DNA from: Clostridiales bacterium
Lineage (GTDB): Bacteria; Bacillota; Clostridia; Oscillospirales; Acutalibacteraceae
Direction: 5' to 3'
DNA length: 64,000 bases
Assembly: GCA_024690965.1 (NCBI GenBank)
Contig: JAILOG010000006.1
Span: forward strand, 31,418 to 95,417
The notes beneath the pieces are model-generated. The model did no database searches, was not told where the DNA came from, and was given only the letters and a program-made list of their open reading frames with translations. Below, piece after piece: positions 17,918-26,731 of the stretch (positions are counted from its first letter, which is position 1; every line of letters starts with the position of its first letter). The position numbers and the translations under genes are program-made.

Positions 17918-18757
17918 TTAGTCTTCGTTATTTTCAGTGTCAAGAATATCTGCGGGATCGATCCACTCGTCATTTACCTTTACGCCCAGGTGCAGGTGAG
18001 GATCATCTAAAGATTCGCTGGGAACAACGTTTACAGAGCCTATATAATCGCCTATTTCCACTCTGTCGCCCACATTTACAAGAGTTGTGCTTCCCAGACC
18101 GCTGTAATAAGCCACAACCGAATTTCCGTGGTCAATCACGACAGTTACGCCGTAAAGCGGGTCGTTATATATTTGAGTTACCGTGCCTGTTGTTATGGGT
18201 TTTACCTTTTCACCCTTTTGGGCATAATAATCGCAACCGAGATGAACGCGCCAGTCGTTCATCGTCTTTGAGTATATGAGATTGTCACCGCTGTATTCTC
18301 TTGTTACCTCTTTTCCCGTGGGATAAAGATAAGTGTCACTTACTATTTGATTAGACGAGTCGGTTTCTATACCGCTGTCGGTCTCTGTCACGGCTTCGGC
18401 GGAATCGGTATCTGTTTGAGTTTGTGTATCCGTTTCAATTACTTGTTCGCTTTCCGTATCAGGTCGCACTATCTCGGGTAATGAGGTTATGTGAGAATCA
18501 CTGTCAAATATCCCTTTTAAATTGTGATTCGCGTTTATACTGTCACCGGCACTGTCTTCCGCCACAGATCTCACAATTCTTGTTTCCTCTTCGGGGGGAT
18601 TTACATAATTGCTTACATTTTTATAAGTGGTTATACCTGCTGCCGCCACAGCAACAAAACAAACTGCCGTCGCGGCAATAAAGCCTCGGTTTAATTTGCG
18701 TTTTCCTTTTGCATTTCGCATTGTTAATATATTTGATTTATTTGTTTTATCAGACAT
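17918..18757 (-). CDS. membrane-anchored M23 peptidase, SpoIIQ-like
   Basis: 279 residues. A basic cytoplasmic N-terminus (RNAKGKRKLNR) is followed by one membrane helix (about residues 26-46), then an acidic Thr/Asp/Ser-rich linker (about 95-150, for example TDTQTQTDTDS) and a LytM/M23 domain (about 155-265). The zinc ligands of the family are present: His and Asp in RVHLGCDYYA and the HLHLG pair. So it could be an active endopeptidase, unlike SpoIIQ of B. subtilis, which lacks a ligand. Clostridial SpoIIQ proteins keep the site and work in forespore engulfment, which is the likely role, by inference. A general cell-wall hydrolase is the alternative. It is a single-gene unit with a GGAGGTG site before ATG 18757. 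Confidence 0.85.
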   Translation of the reverse strand: MSDKTNKSNILTMRNAKGKRKLNRGFIAATAVCFVAVAAAGITTYKNVSNYVNPPEEETRIVRSVAEDSAGDSINANHNLKGIFDSDSHITSLPEIVRPDTESEQVIETDTQTQTDTDSAEAVTETDSGIETDSSNQIVSDTYLYPTGKEVTREYSGDNLIYSKTMNDWRVHLGCDYYAQKGEKVKPITTGTVTQIYNDPLYGVTVVIDHGNSVVAYYSGLGSTTLVNVGDRVEIGDYIGSVNVVPSESLDDPHLHLGVKVNDEWIDPADILDTENNED

Positions 18758-18958
18758 AATTGCACCTCCGAGAGTATTGTTGCCTTTGTTTTGGATAGTT
18801 ATTCAATTACAAGTATGTATTAGCAAAAAAATATTTTTCATAATTCTGCAGATTCAGTAAATAATAATCTCAATGAAGAGGCATTTTAATTTTGTGTCTT
18901 CGTTAAATCTACGCTTAAAATGGCGTTTCAGAGATATTTTTTTACGGAGAGTGAAAAT

Positions 18959-19222
18959 ATGAAAAAAATTATTTACGCGGCTGCGGTCGCTGCAATTATG
19001 CTCAGCTTTGCCGCCTGTAATTCAGACGACGGAAAAGTAAAGGATAATACTCCTTCCTCAACAAACAGCAGCGGCTCTGTTGTAAGCGATGTTATAAGCG
19101 ATATAGGCAACGGAATAAGTGACGTTACAAGCGATATCAGAGACGGATTTGATGACAGTATGACCGATACGCTCACCGATACCCTTACAGATACACTTAT
19201 TAACGGTTCCGATACGCAATAA
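18959..19222 (+). CDS. small lipoprotein with TDTL repeats
   Basis: An 87-residue predicted lipoprotein. The signal MKKIIYAAAVAAIMLSFAAC ends in a clear lipobox (FAAC), so the mature part begins at Cys20 and is only 68 residues long. It contains a Ser/Asp-rich segment with the phrases SDVISDIGNGISDVTSDI and a short tandem repeat (TDTLTDTLTDTL). I do not recognise a family. It may be a cell-surface or spore-associated peptide, given the neighbouring SpoIIQ-like gene. I chose ATG 18959 because GGAGA lies 8 bases upstream and the lipoprotein signal then starts correctly. A terminator follows. Confidence 0.75.
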   Translation: MKKIIYAAAVAAIMLSFAACNSDDGKVKDNTPSSTNSSGSVVSDVISDIGNGISDVTSDIRDGFDDSMTDTLTDTLTDTLINGSDTQ

Positions 19223-19240
19223 TTTACACAGCCTTATTAA

Positions 19241-19288
19241 AACGATCCCCCGTCAAAGATTATTCATTCTTTGTCGGGGGTCGTTTTT
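19241..19288 (+). terminator. terminator of the small lipoprotein gene
   Basis: Stem AACGATCCCCCG / CGGGGGTCGTT, with CAAAG/CTTTG closing the top, followed by seven T. It lies 19 bases after the stop codon. Confidence 0.88.
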
Positions 19289-19320
19289 TTAGGGCATTGT
19301 AATAATTTGGCTTAAATCTA

Positions 19321-19348
19321 TTGAAAAACAGATAAATAATGATATAAT
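19321..19348 (+). promoter_or_regulatory. promoter of pheST
   Basis: TTGAAA (19321-19326), a 16-base spacer and TATAAT (19343-19348). Only about 60 bases separate it from the pheS start, which leaves no room for a T-box leader. Confidence 0.7.
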
Positions 19349-19412
19349 ATTAAAGTATATAATTGAAAATTTTGGGTTTATTTATATATGAGCCATAAGG
19401 AAGGACGATAAT

Positions 19413-20435
19413 ATGAGACAACAGCTTGAAGCTATACGCACAAAAGCGGCTGAAAAACTAAGCGAATTAAAACAAGCAAGCGAACTGGAACAACTTCGTG
19501 TGGAAATACTCGGCAAAAAAGGCGAGTTAACACAAATACTTAAACAAATGGGAAAGCTTGACCCAAGTGAGCGCCCTGTCATAGGTCAACTTGCAAACGA
19601 AGTGAGAGCTTATATAGAGCAAAAGCTCGACACTAAAAAAGCAGAGCTTGAAAGTTATGAGCTTGCAAAAAAGCTTGAAGAAGAAAAAATAGACATAACA
19701 CTTCCGGGTAAAAGTATGCCGCTTGGCAACAAGCACCCCTTGGAAACGGTCATTGACGAAATAAAAGAAATATTTGTCGGCATGGGATTTGAGATAGTGG
19801 AAGGTCCCGAAGTGGAATCGGATTATTATAACTTTGAAGCTCTTAATATTCCAAAAGACCACCCCGCAAGAGATACACAGGATACATTTTATATAACCGA
19901 AAATATTTTGCTTAGAACGCAAACCTCTCCTGTTCAGGTACGTGTTATGGAAAAGCAAAAGCCCCCGATAAGAATACTGTCACCCGGCAGAGTTTACCGC
20001 AGCGACGCTTTGGACGCGACTCATTCTCCCCTGTTTCACCAAATAGAGGGTTTGGTTGTTGACAAAGGCATAACATTTGCCGACCTTAAAGGAACACTGC
20101 AAACGTTTGTTAAAAGATTATACGGAGAGGACAGCGTTGTACGCTTCCGTCCTCACCATTTTCCGTTTACGGAGCCTTCGGCTGAGGTCGACGTGCAGTG
20201 CTTCAGCTGTCACGGTAAAGGCTGCAGACTTTGCAAAAACGAAGGTTGGATAGAAATTTTGGGCTGCGGTATGGTTCACCCCAAGGTTTTGGAAAACTGC
20301 GGCATAGACCCCAACGAATACAGCGGATTTGCTCTGGGCTTAGGTTTGGAGAGAGTGGCTATGCGCCGCTACGGAATAGATGATATCCGTCTTTTCTATG
20401 AAAATGACATTCGCTTTTTGAAGCAGTTTAAATAA
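19413..20435 (+). CDS. pheS: phenylalanine-tRNA ligase, alpha subunit
   Basis: 340 residues, the normal length. The N-terminal coiled coil (residues 1-85, rich in Lys/Glu/Leu) contacts tRNA. The class II catalytic core follows, with [22 protein letters not shown] (motif 2 region), [19 protein letters not shown] and the motif 3 [18 protein letters not shown]. With PheT it charges tRNA-Phe. Start is ATG 19413 after GGAAGG. It is co-transcribed with pheT, 15 bases downstream. Confidence 0.98.
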   Translation: MRQQLEAIRTKAAEKLSELKQASELEQLRVEILGKKGELTQILKQMGKLDPSERPVIGQLANEVRAYIEQKLDTKKAELESYELAKKLEEEKIDITLPGKSMPLGNKHPLETVIDEIKEIFVGMGFEIVEGPEVESDYYNFEALNIPKDHPARDTQDTFYITENILLRTQTSPVQVRVMEKQKPPIRILSPGRVYRSDALDATHSPLFHQIEGLVVDKGITFADLKGTLQTFVKRLYGEDSVVRFRPHHFPFTEPSAEVDVQCFSCHGKGCRLCKNEGWIEILGCGMVHPKVLENCGIDPNEYSGFALGLGLERVAMRRYGIDDIRLFYENDIRFLKQFK

Positions 20436-20450
20436 GGAGGGTGTATTGTT

Positions 20451-22829
20451 ATGAATTTATCTTATAAATGGCTTAAAGACTTTGTTGATATAGATGATAT
20501 AGGCCCACGTGAATTTGCGGAAGCAATGACAATGAGCGGCTCAAAGGTAGAGTGCTGGAGCTATGAGGGCGAAAAGCTGAGCAACGTAGTTGTGTGCAAG
20601 ATACTTTCTATGGACAAGCACCCCGACGCCGACAAGCTTAAGGTTTGTATGGTAGATATCGGTGAGGCTGAACCGATACAAATAGTTACCGCGGCAACTA
20701 ATGTAAAACCGGGTGATCTTGTTCCCGTTGCAAAAGACAAATCTACACTCGCGGACGGCACAAAAATAACAAAAGGCAAGCTTCGCGGCGTTTTAAGCTT
20801 GGGAATGTTCTGCGGACTTGAAGAAATAGGCGTTACAAAGCACGACTTCCCTTACGCCGACGAAGAAGGCGTGCTGGTAATACAGGAAGATTGCAAACCC
20901 GGCGATGACATAAGAGAAGCACTGGGACTTAATGATTTGACGGTTGAGTTTGAAATCACATCAAACAGACCCGACTGCTTCTCCGTAATAGGTCTTGCGC
21001 GTGAGGCGGCCGCGACATTTGATAAAAGCCTTAAGCTCCACACACCCGTTGTAAAAGGCGGATTCGGAGATTGCACAAATATGCTCGATGTAAAAATCGA
21101 AAACCCGGAGCTTTGCAAAATCTACGCCGCGCGAATAGTTAAAAACGTCCGTGTCAAGTCCTCTCCTCGCTGGATGAGAGAAAGACTGAGAGCAATGGGC
21201 GTAAGACCCATAAATAACATTGTTGATATAACAAACTATGTTATGCTTGAATACGGTCAGCCTATGCACGCCTTTGACCTGAGATTTATCAAAGACGGAA
21301 AAATAAGAATAAGAAATGCCGCTAAAGGCGAAAAGATAACTACGCTTGACGGTATAGAGAGAACCCTTAAATCTTCTAATTTAGTAATAGCGGACGCCGA
21401 AAAGCCTGTTGCAATTGCAGGTGTTATGGGCGGAGAATACAGCGGTATAGTAGATGACACAACAACAATAGTTTTTGAAAGCGCGAACTTTTTGGGCAGC
21501 AGTGTGAGAATAACGGCAAAAGAACAGGGTATGCGTACAGACGCAAGCTCCCGCTTTGAAAAGGGGCTTGATGTTAATTCCTGTATTCCCGCTTTGGAGC
21601 GCGCCTGCGAGCTTGTTGAAATGCTTGACGCAGGCGACGTAACGGACGGAATTATTGTGGACGATAAATCAGACGCGCGAGTAACAAAGATCTCGTTTGA
21701 GCCCGAAAAGATAAATAAATTCCTTTCCACAAACTTATCTGAACAGGATATGATAAAAATTCTCGAAAAAATCGAGTGCAAAGTGGAAGGCTACGAAATA
21801 ACCGTACCGAGCTTCAGGCCCGACCTTATTCATTTTGCGGACATTGCGGAAGAAATAGCAAGATTTTACGGCTACAACAATATCCCCGACACAGCCGTGG
21901 CAGGAGGCGCGCAAGGAAAATACAGTCCTGAGCAAAAATTCAAGAACAGAATAATAGATACAATGACCGCCCTGGGCTGTAATGAGATAATGACATATTC
22001 GTTTATAAGTCCCAAGCAATACTCAAAACTTACTATGCCCGAAAGCCACAGGCTCAGAAAATCTCTTGTAATAAGCAATCCTTTAGGTGAAGACACAAGC
22101 ATAATGCGCACTACCGCCTTGCCTTCAATGCTTGATATACTAAGCAAAAATTATAACAACAGAAACAAAGAAGCCTATCTTTTTGAAATCGCGAAAGAAT
22201 ATATCCCTAACGGAGAAAATGAGCTCCCGAATGAACTTAATAAGCTGATTTGCGGAATGTACGGAGCTCAGGCGGACTACTTTACAATTAAAGGCATTAT
22301 GGAAGAGCTGCTCTCAAATATAGGCATAAATAATTACGATATAGAGAGAGCGGAAAGCGAATACGCTTACCATCCCGGCAGAAGCGCATACATTGTCATA
22401 AACGGTGAAAAAGCAGGAATAATAGGCGAGATTCACCCGACAGTATGTAAAAACTTTGAAATAGGTGAAAGAGTATATTGCCTTGAGCTTGACATTGATA
22501 TGCTGTTTAAGCTTGCGGTAAGCGAACACAAATATACCCCGCTTCCGAGATTCCCTGCCGTTTCACGTGATATCGCAATAATTTGCGACGAGAATATTCC
22601 CGTGCTTACGCTTGAGCGAGCAATTCAGAAAGCTACAGGCAAGCTGCTTGAAAAGGTTACATTGTTCGACGTTTATCAGGGCAAGCAGGTAGAATCGGGC
22701 AAAAAGAGCGTTGCCTTCAACATTACTCTGAGAAGTGCAGAAAGTACGCTTACAGACGAACAAATAAAAACCGTTATGGATAAATCCGTAAAAGCGCTCG
22801 CGGATTTAGGCGCGCAATTGAGAGCATAA
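20451..22829 (+). CDS. pheT: phenylalanine-tRNA ligase, beta subunit
   Basis: 792 residues, the full bacterial length. In order: an EMAP-type tRNA-binding domain (about 40-150, VVCKILSMDKHPDADKLKVC), the B3/B4 editing domain (about 205-390, MHAFDLRFI, SSRFEKGLD), the B5 domain (about 405-475), a catalytic-like domain (about 480-690), and a C-terminal FDX-ACB domain (about 700-790, FPAVSRDIAIICDE). The subunit binds and positions tRNA and clears mischarged Tyr-tRNA. Start is ATG 20451 with AAGGAGGGTG upstream. Confidence 0.98.
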   Translation: MNLSYKWLKDFVDIDDIGPREFAEAMTMSGSKVECWSYEGEKLSNVVVCKILSMDKHPDADKLKVCMVDIGEAEPIQIVTAATNVKPGDLVPVAKDKSTLADGTKITKGKLRGVLSLGMFCGLEEIGVTKHDFPYADEEGVLVIQEDCKPGDDIREALGLNDLTVEFEITSNRPDCFSVIGLAREAAATFDKSLKLHTPVVKGGFGDCTNMLDVKIENPELCKIYAARIVKNVRVKSSPRWMRERLRAMGVRPINNIVDITNYVMLEYGQPMHAFDLRFIKDGKIRIRNAAKGEKITTLDGIERTLKSSNLVIADAEKPVAIAGVMGGEYSGIVDDTTTIVFESANFLGSSVRITAKEQGMRTDASSRFEKGLDVNSCIPALERACELVEMLDAGDVTDGIIVDDKSDARVTKISFEPEKINKFLSTNLSEQDMIKILEKIECKVEGYEITVPSFRPDLIHFADIAEEIARFYGYNNIPDTAVAGGAQGKYSPEQKFKNRIIDTMTALGCNEIMTYSFISPKQYSKLTMPESHRLRKSLVISNPLGEDTSIMRTTALPSMLDILSKNYNNRNKEAYLFEIAKEYIPNGENELPNELNKLICGMYGAQADYFTIKGIMEELLSNIGINNYDIERAESEYAYHPGRSAYIVINGEKAGIIGEIHPTVCKNFEIGERVYCLELDIDMLFKLAVSEHKYTPLPRFPAVSRDIAIICDENIPVLTLERAIQKATGKLLEKVTLFDVYQGKQVESGKKSVAFNITLRSAESTLTDEQIKTVMDKSVKALADLGAQLRA

Positions 22830-22858
22830 TAAAATTTCAGCGTTTTAACCAAATTTTA
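22830..22858 (+). terminator. weak AT-rich hairpin after pheT
   Basis: TAAAATTT and AAATTTTA can pair (8 bases) directly after the pheT stop. Being all A/T and with a short T run, it is a weak terminator at best. Confidence 0.3.
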
Positions 22859-22866
22859 TAAAAAGC

Positions 22867-22895
22867 TTGCATTTATTAAAAAAATATTGTACAAT
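22867..22895 (+). promoter_or_regulatory. promoter of ireB
   Basis: TTGCAT (22867-22872), a 17-base spacer and TACAAT (22890-22895), about 30 bases before the ireB start. Confidence 0.55.
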
Positions 22896-22926
22896 TAATT
22901 TTGGTTGGTATTAGGAGGTGGCAATA

Positions 22927-23172
22927 ATGATTGACGAAACCCAAATTTTCAGTATAGGAACCAATCGTGACGACGAAATACGTGTTGCCCTTACAAGCGT
23001 ATATAACGCCCTGAAAGAAAAGGGATATAATCCCATAAACCAGATCGTCGGTTATATTTTATCAGAGGATCCCACATATATTACCACTCATAATAACGCG
23101 AGAAATATTATCAGGCGAATAGACAGGGATGATATGCTCGAAATCCTTGTTAAATCTTATCTCGAAGAATAA
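22927..23172 (+). CDS. ireB: IreB family regulatory phosphoprotein
   Basis: An 81-residue protein with the strongly conserved DUF965 sequence: an N-terminal DETQIFSIG, then [36 protein letters not shown] and a final [16 protein letters not shown]. In Enterococcus IreB is phosphorylated by the kinase IreK and lowers cephalosporin tolerance. In clostridia it usually lies near alaS and ruvX, so the place after pheST is less common. The frame opens at GTG 22918, but that codon is part of the AGGAGGTG site. ATG 22927 is the real start. Confidence 0.95.
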   Translation: MIDETQIFSIGTNRDDEIRVALTSVYNALKEKGYNPINQIVGYILSEDPTYITTHNNARNIIRRIDRDDMLEILVKSYLEE

Positions 23173-23190
23173 CAAAATAACAGTATAGAA

Positions 23191-23222
23191 TTGGCCTTCA
23201 AAATTTTGGAGGTCAATTTTTC
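23191..23222 (+). terminator. terminator of ireB
   Basis: Stem TTGGCCT / AGGTCAA (one G-T pair) followed by TTTTTC, 19 bases after the ireB stop. Confidence 0.7.
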
Positions 23223-23246
23223 AAAAAACAAAAAGGGAGTGTCAAA

Positions 23247-24020
23247 ATGAAAAATTATTTCGATTTAAAAGGGCAGACCGCAATAATAACCGGTTGCTCG
23301 ACGGGCTTGGGCGTTCAAATGGCAATGGCTCTCGCAAACCAGGGCTGCAATATTGCCGCCGTCGCAAGGCGCGAGGGTATGCTCAACGATGTAGTAAGAG
23401 AAATAAAAGAAAAATACGGTGTAGACGCGCTTGCCGTAAAATGCGATATTACTGACACACAAATGGTCAAAGACGCCGTTAAAAAAATATTTGAACATTT
23501 CGGAAGAATTGATATTCTTATAAACAATGCGGGAACAGGCGCCATTGCCCCTGCAGAAGATATAACCGATGAGCAGTTTGAGCATGAAATGAACGTAGAT
23601 TTGTTCGGAACGTTTAAAATGGCACGTGAGGTTGCCAAAACGGCAATGATACCTGCAAAGTACGGGAGAGTCATAAATATTTCTTCAATGTACGGGCTTG
23701 TGGGAAATAAAATAGCAGGCTCGTCACCGTATCACGCGGCAAAGGGCGGCGTTGTAAATCTCACCCGTGCGCTTGCCGCCGAATGGGGAAAATACGGAAT
23801 AACCGTAAACGCAATTTGCCCCGGATACTTCTATACACCCCTTACCAAAGACACATTAGACACTCCCGCTTTTAAAGAATACGCAAAAGGAGCGATCCCG
23901 CTTGAGAGATACGGCAACGAAGGCGAGCTTGACACAACCGCCATTTTCCTTGCCTCAAAAGATTCCGCATACATAAACGGCGTTGCGTTGCCTGTCGACG
24001 GCGGATACACCTGCATATAA
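23247..24020 (+). CDS. SDR family oxidoreductase, gluconate 5-dehydrogenase-like
   Basis: A 257-residue short-chain dehydrogenase. The cofactor loop is TGCSTGLG, followed by NNAGTG, the catalytic Ser in INISSMYG and the Tyr-Lys pair in YHAAKGG. The C-terminus ends with the family phrase INGVALPVDGGYT. The basic residues after the second strand (ARREG) point to NADP(H). The opening MKNYFDLKGQTAIITG resembles gluconate 5-dehydrogenases and 3-oxoacyl-ACP reductases. The substrate cannot be told from the sequence. It is a single unit with an AAAGGGAGTG site and is followed by a terminator at 24071. Confidence 0.88.
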   Translation: MKNYFDLKGQTAIITGCSTGLGVQMAMALANQGCNIAAVARREGMLNDVVREIKEKYGVDALAVKCDITDTQMVKDAVKKIFEHFGRIDILINNAGTGAIAPAEDITDEQFEHEMNVDLFGTFKMAREVAKTAMIPAKYGRVINISSMYGLVGNKIAGSSPYHAAKGGVVNLTRALAAEWGKYGITVNAICPGYFYTPLTKDTLDTPAFKEYAKGAIPLERYGNEGELDTTAIFLASKDSAYINGVALPVDGGYTCI

Positions 24021-24069
24021 TCATCATATAGATTTAATTGCATGAAGCGAATTATTTATTGCAATATAT

Positions 24070-24149
24070 AAAGACGCTCATTAAGGTTAATACCTTTTGA
24101 GCGCCTTTTTTGTTGAGTTTTACAGTGTAGGGCTGTTATAATTAAGCCC
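24070..24149 (+). repeat. 80-bp direct repeat 1 containing a terminator
   Basis: Begins with hairpin GACGCTCA / TGAGCGCC with inner AAGGT/ACCTT, followed by TTTTTTG, so it can terminate the SDR gene. The unit runs on through TTTTACAGTGTAGGGCTGT to AATTAAGCCC. It recurs at 24577-24656 with about four differences. Confidence 0.9.
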
Positions 24150-24191
24150 ATGCGTTCTTCCAAACCGGCTTATAATAACAGAATAAGCCAT

Positions 24192-24377
24192 CCGAGAACA
24201 AAGCAGGGGGCTCTCGTCCACCCAGCGGGGGGCGGCAGCCCCCCGGGTGGTCGCGAAAGGGATTCCAAAGGGAAAACCGTCGATAGGTTGTCCCTTTGGC
24301 GCATTTTGCTTACTTTGTTGCGAGACAAAGTAAGTGCCCGCCCGGCATTAGGGCAAAACGTGTTATTATACATAACC
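24192..24377 (-). repeat. structured interspersed repeat, copy B (divergent)
   Basis: Same family as copy A, reversed. Hairpin 1 reads CTTACTTTGT/ACAAAGTAAG instead of CCTACTTTC/GAAAGTAGG, and hairpin 2 has AAAGGGACAACC/GGTTTTCCCTTT, so stems are kept through paired changes. Hairpin 3 is CCACCC/GGGTGG with inner GGGGGGC/GCCCCCC. The unit includes the flank reading GTATAATAACACGTTTTGCC on the minus strand. Confidence 0.9.
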
Positions 24378-24414
24378 CAAAAATCGGATTAAAGAATGGT
24401 AATTTAGATAACAA

Positions 24415-24459
24415 TCCCTCAGTCAGCTGCGCTGACAGCTCCCTTTACACAAGGAAGCC
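24415..24459 (+). repeat. CCTCAGTC two-hairpin repeat, copy 1
   Basis: Consists of CCTCAGTCAGC, hairpin GTCAGC/GCTGAC, then hairpin GCTCCCTTT/AAGGAAGC (imperfect). A near-identical copy is at 49242-49284. This short palindromic repeat type is familiar from gut clostridial genomes. Between it and the next module, a phrase GTTCGCCCCTACGG (24479-24492) recurs near 48890. Confidence 0.85.
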
Positions 24460-24517
24460 GATATAGCGGACAAACGATGTTCGCCCCTACGGTTTGGTTA
24501 TCTTAAACCGTTATTTA

Positions 24518-24565
24518 CCCCTCATCCGTCAGCTTCGCTGACACCTTCCCATCAAAGGAGAAGGC
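24518..24565 (+). repeat. CCTCATCC two-hairpin repeat, copy 1
   Basis: CCTCATCC followed by hairpin GTCAGC/GCTGAC and a CTTCCC/GGAGAAG arm pair. Copy 2 at 48931-48973 has GTCACC/GGTGAC in the same place, a compensatory change. Confidence 0.8.
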
Positions 24566-24576
24566 TATGTTTTAAA

Positions 24577-24656
24577 AAAGACGCTCATTAAGGTAAATAC
24601 CTTTTGAGCGTCTTTTTTGTTTAGTTTTACAGTGTGGGGCTGTTATAATTAAGCCC
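24577..24656 (-). repeat. 80-bp direct repeat 2 containing a bidirectional terminator
   Basis: Second copy of the unit at 24070-24149. Here the hairpin GACGCTCA/TGAGCGTC is perfect, with T-tracts on both strands, so it can end the dockerin gene at 24672 (minus). The two copies bracket 427 bases that contain three repeat modules and no gene. Confidence 0.9.
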
Positions 24657-24671
24657 TTTTTTATTATATGT

Positions 24672-26654
24672 TTAAGCAGTTATAGCATCCATCCACTCAT
24701 TATCAAGAGAAGAAATTAGCTTTGCCAAGTATTTTTGAATGGTTGTAACATCCAACATATTCACATCTTCATCATGAGTTACATCTGAGTTTTCCTTAGA
24801 ATTTTTACCGTAGCTCTCGTGTGTTGCAAGCTTGGCTATTATCTTTTGCAGGCTTGTTACGTCTTCCATATTTACTTTGCCGTCACAGTTAACATCACCG
24901 TACATATAATCTTCATCAATTATATGAATTTCAGAATCGGTTCCTGAATCGGTTGAAGTATCCGTGGAAGTATCTGTAGAAGTATCTGTTGAAGTATCGG
25001 TGTTATCGGAGGTATCTGTACCTTCTTTCCACAACGCAGTTATTGCAACGTCTTTTTCGGGCATCGTAAAGCTGATTTCAGTATTCTCGGTGTTTTCAAG
25101 CTCAATATCCTCTGTGCTCCAACCGGCAAATACAAAACCGTCTCTCTCGCCCACTTTAATATTAACAGTTTCGCCTGCTTTATATATGCCCGAGCCGTCA
25201 TTATCGGTATAGCTTTCGTTTACAATTACATTAAACACTGCTTCAACTTTAATATTGTTATTAAAACTATCTTTCAGCTCTTCAATGAGTTTGTCTTTGT
25301 CTACGGGGTCTTCAGGGTGTGCATCATAAACAGATATTGTACCCGTTCCGCTGAATCTGCCTTCATTAATAAACCATAAATGGTCTTCATTGTCATAGTG
25401 AACGCTTCCGCAATAAAAATCGCCCGATAAAATAAGCACGGAATTCTTATTATTGATAACCTCGCCGCCCATTTGGCTTACAAGCTTTGCGCCCTCTTCA
25501 ATTGTAATTGTGCCGCCGTTATTTACAATAGCTCCGCCCATTGTAGTGCTGAGATTGCCGCCTGATTTTACGGTAATCGTTCCGTTGTTTTCAATGCCGG
25601 ACTCCACGCTGCCGCCGTCCTCTATTGTTAAGGAATATTCTTCGGGAATAATAAGATTAATCATTCCTCTGATTGATTCCCCACCGGGTACGGTAACATC
25701 GCCGGATAAAACAACGATCGTATCCATGTTGCCCTCTACCTGCTCGCCGGCAACAGTACGCTCCGCACCATAAATGCCTTTCAGCTCTTCAAAGCTTGAA
25801 GCTACTATCTGTCTGTATATGTTTATATCGTCCCAGTTTTCAAATCTCGTTTTCTGACCGAGCTGTGCCATCATGTTTTCTACCAAAGCGTCTATATTAT
25901 CGAGAGGGACCATTCCGTTTACATCGTATAGAATCACATTGCCGTGTCCCTCTACAACACCCTTATTTTCAAACCACATATGGTCTGCGTTGTCATAGTT
26001 TACACAGCCGCATTGGAATTCTCCGTCAAGCACAATTTTACCGTCTTGCTCATTTATGATGCTGCTTCCGAAACGAGATGTCATTTGTGCGCCTTCACAA
26101 ATTGTAACCGTGCCGTGATTATGGCAATCTTGACCCTGAGACGTTTCATATACACCGCCTGCTTCTACGGTTATTGTGCCTTTGTTATCGTTGCAGCAAA
26201 CAAGCTCACCGCCGTCTTTTACCGTAACGTCACCGTTATTCTCGGCAAAATCGGCAACAACACCGCCGTCGTTTTCCACGATTATTTTGCCGTTATTAAT
26301 AACCTTGCCGTTCGGCAGCGGAGGTGTTTCCCAGTCGCCCTCATAAGAAGGCCAAAAGCTGCCTATCTGTCCGCCTTCTCCTATTGTAAGGGTAACGCCC
26401 TCGTTAATTATAACCTGTGTGTTACAGTAATTCGGAAGCTTTTCCGAATCGAACTTTATAGTGCAGTCTTCCGTAACGGTAAAATCTGCGGTTATGGTGA
26501 TCTTTGCGACAGGCTCTGTTTTGTTGAGCGCATCTGTCAGTTCTGCCAAAGACTTAACTTCAATATCAAGCCCGTCGTCTGCAAAAGCCATTACGGGCAT
26601 AAGGCTTAATACAAGCACCGCACAAATAACCAGCGAAATAATTCTTTTTTTCAT
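24672..26654 (-). CDS. secreted dockerin protein with duplicated beta-solenoid-like unit
   Basis: A 660-residue extracellular protein. The signal peptide covers about 1-25 (ends VMAFA). Then come two related units (about 25-280 and 285-490) made of short glycine- and asparagine-rich strands (for example NNGTITVKSGG), each ending with a matching block (CGCVNYDNADHMWFENKG and CGSVHYDNEDHLWFINEG). This looks like a right-handed beta-helix. An InlB-type repeat follows, then a TDTSTDTS linker, then a type I dockerin (GDVNCDGKVNMEDVTSLQKI and VNMLDVTTIQKYLAKL), both calcium loops present. The dockerin should tether it to a cohesin. ATG 26654 is chosen: AAGGAG is 10 bases upstream, against about 4 for the TTG at 26660. 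Confidence 0.88.
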   Translation of the reverse strand: MKKRIISLVICAVLVLSLMPVMAFADDGLDIEVKSLAELTDALNKTEPVAKITITADFTVTEDCTIKFDSEKLPNYCNTQVIINEGVTLTIGEGGQIGSFWPSYEGDWETPPLPNGKVINNGKIIVENDGGVVADFAENNGDVTVKDGGELVCCNDNKGTITVEAGGVYETSQGQDCHNHGTVTICEGAQMTSRFGSSIINEQDGKIVLDGEFQCGCVNYDNADHMWFENKGVVEGHGNVILYDVNGMVPLDNIDALVENMMAQLGQKTRFENWDDINIYRQIVASSFEELKGIYGAERTVAGEQVEGNMDTIVVLSGDVTVPGGESIRGMINLIIPEEYSLTIEDGGSVESGIENNGTITVKSGGNLSTTMGGAIVNNGGTITIEEGAKLVSQMGGEVINNKNSVLILSGDFYCGSVHYDNEDHLWFINEGRFSGTGTISVYDAHPEDPVDKDKLIEELKDSFNNNIKVEAVFNVIVNESYTDNDGSGIYKAGETVNIKVGERDGFVFAGWSTEDIELENTENTEISFTMPEKDVAITALWKEGTDTSDNTDTSTDTSTDTSTDTSTDSGTDSEIHIIDEDYMYGDVNCDGKVNMEDVTSLQKIIAKLATHESYGKNSKENSDVTHDEDVNMLDVTTIQKYLAKLISSLDNEWMDAITA

Positions 26655-26685
26655 ATACAAATTCTCCTTGCTTTCTCAAAAATAT

Positions 26686-26715
26686 GAGCCGAAAACGACA
26701 ATTCGCCTTCGGCTC
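26686..26715 (-). terminator. terminator between the two dockerin genes
   Basis: Stem GAGCCGAA/TTCGGCTC with a 14-base loop, followed on the minus strand by ATATTTTTG. It separates the gene ending at 26732 from the dockerin gene starting at 26654. Confidence 0.8.
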
Positions 26716-26731
26716 GTATTGTTTTTAATTA

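Noticed and set aside
19289..19412. T-box leader before pheST.
   Set aside because: The promoter leaves only about 60 bases of leader, and no specifier-loop or T-box sequence is seen.
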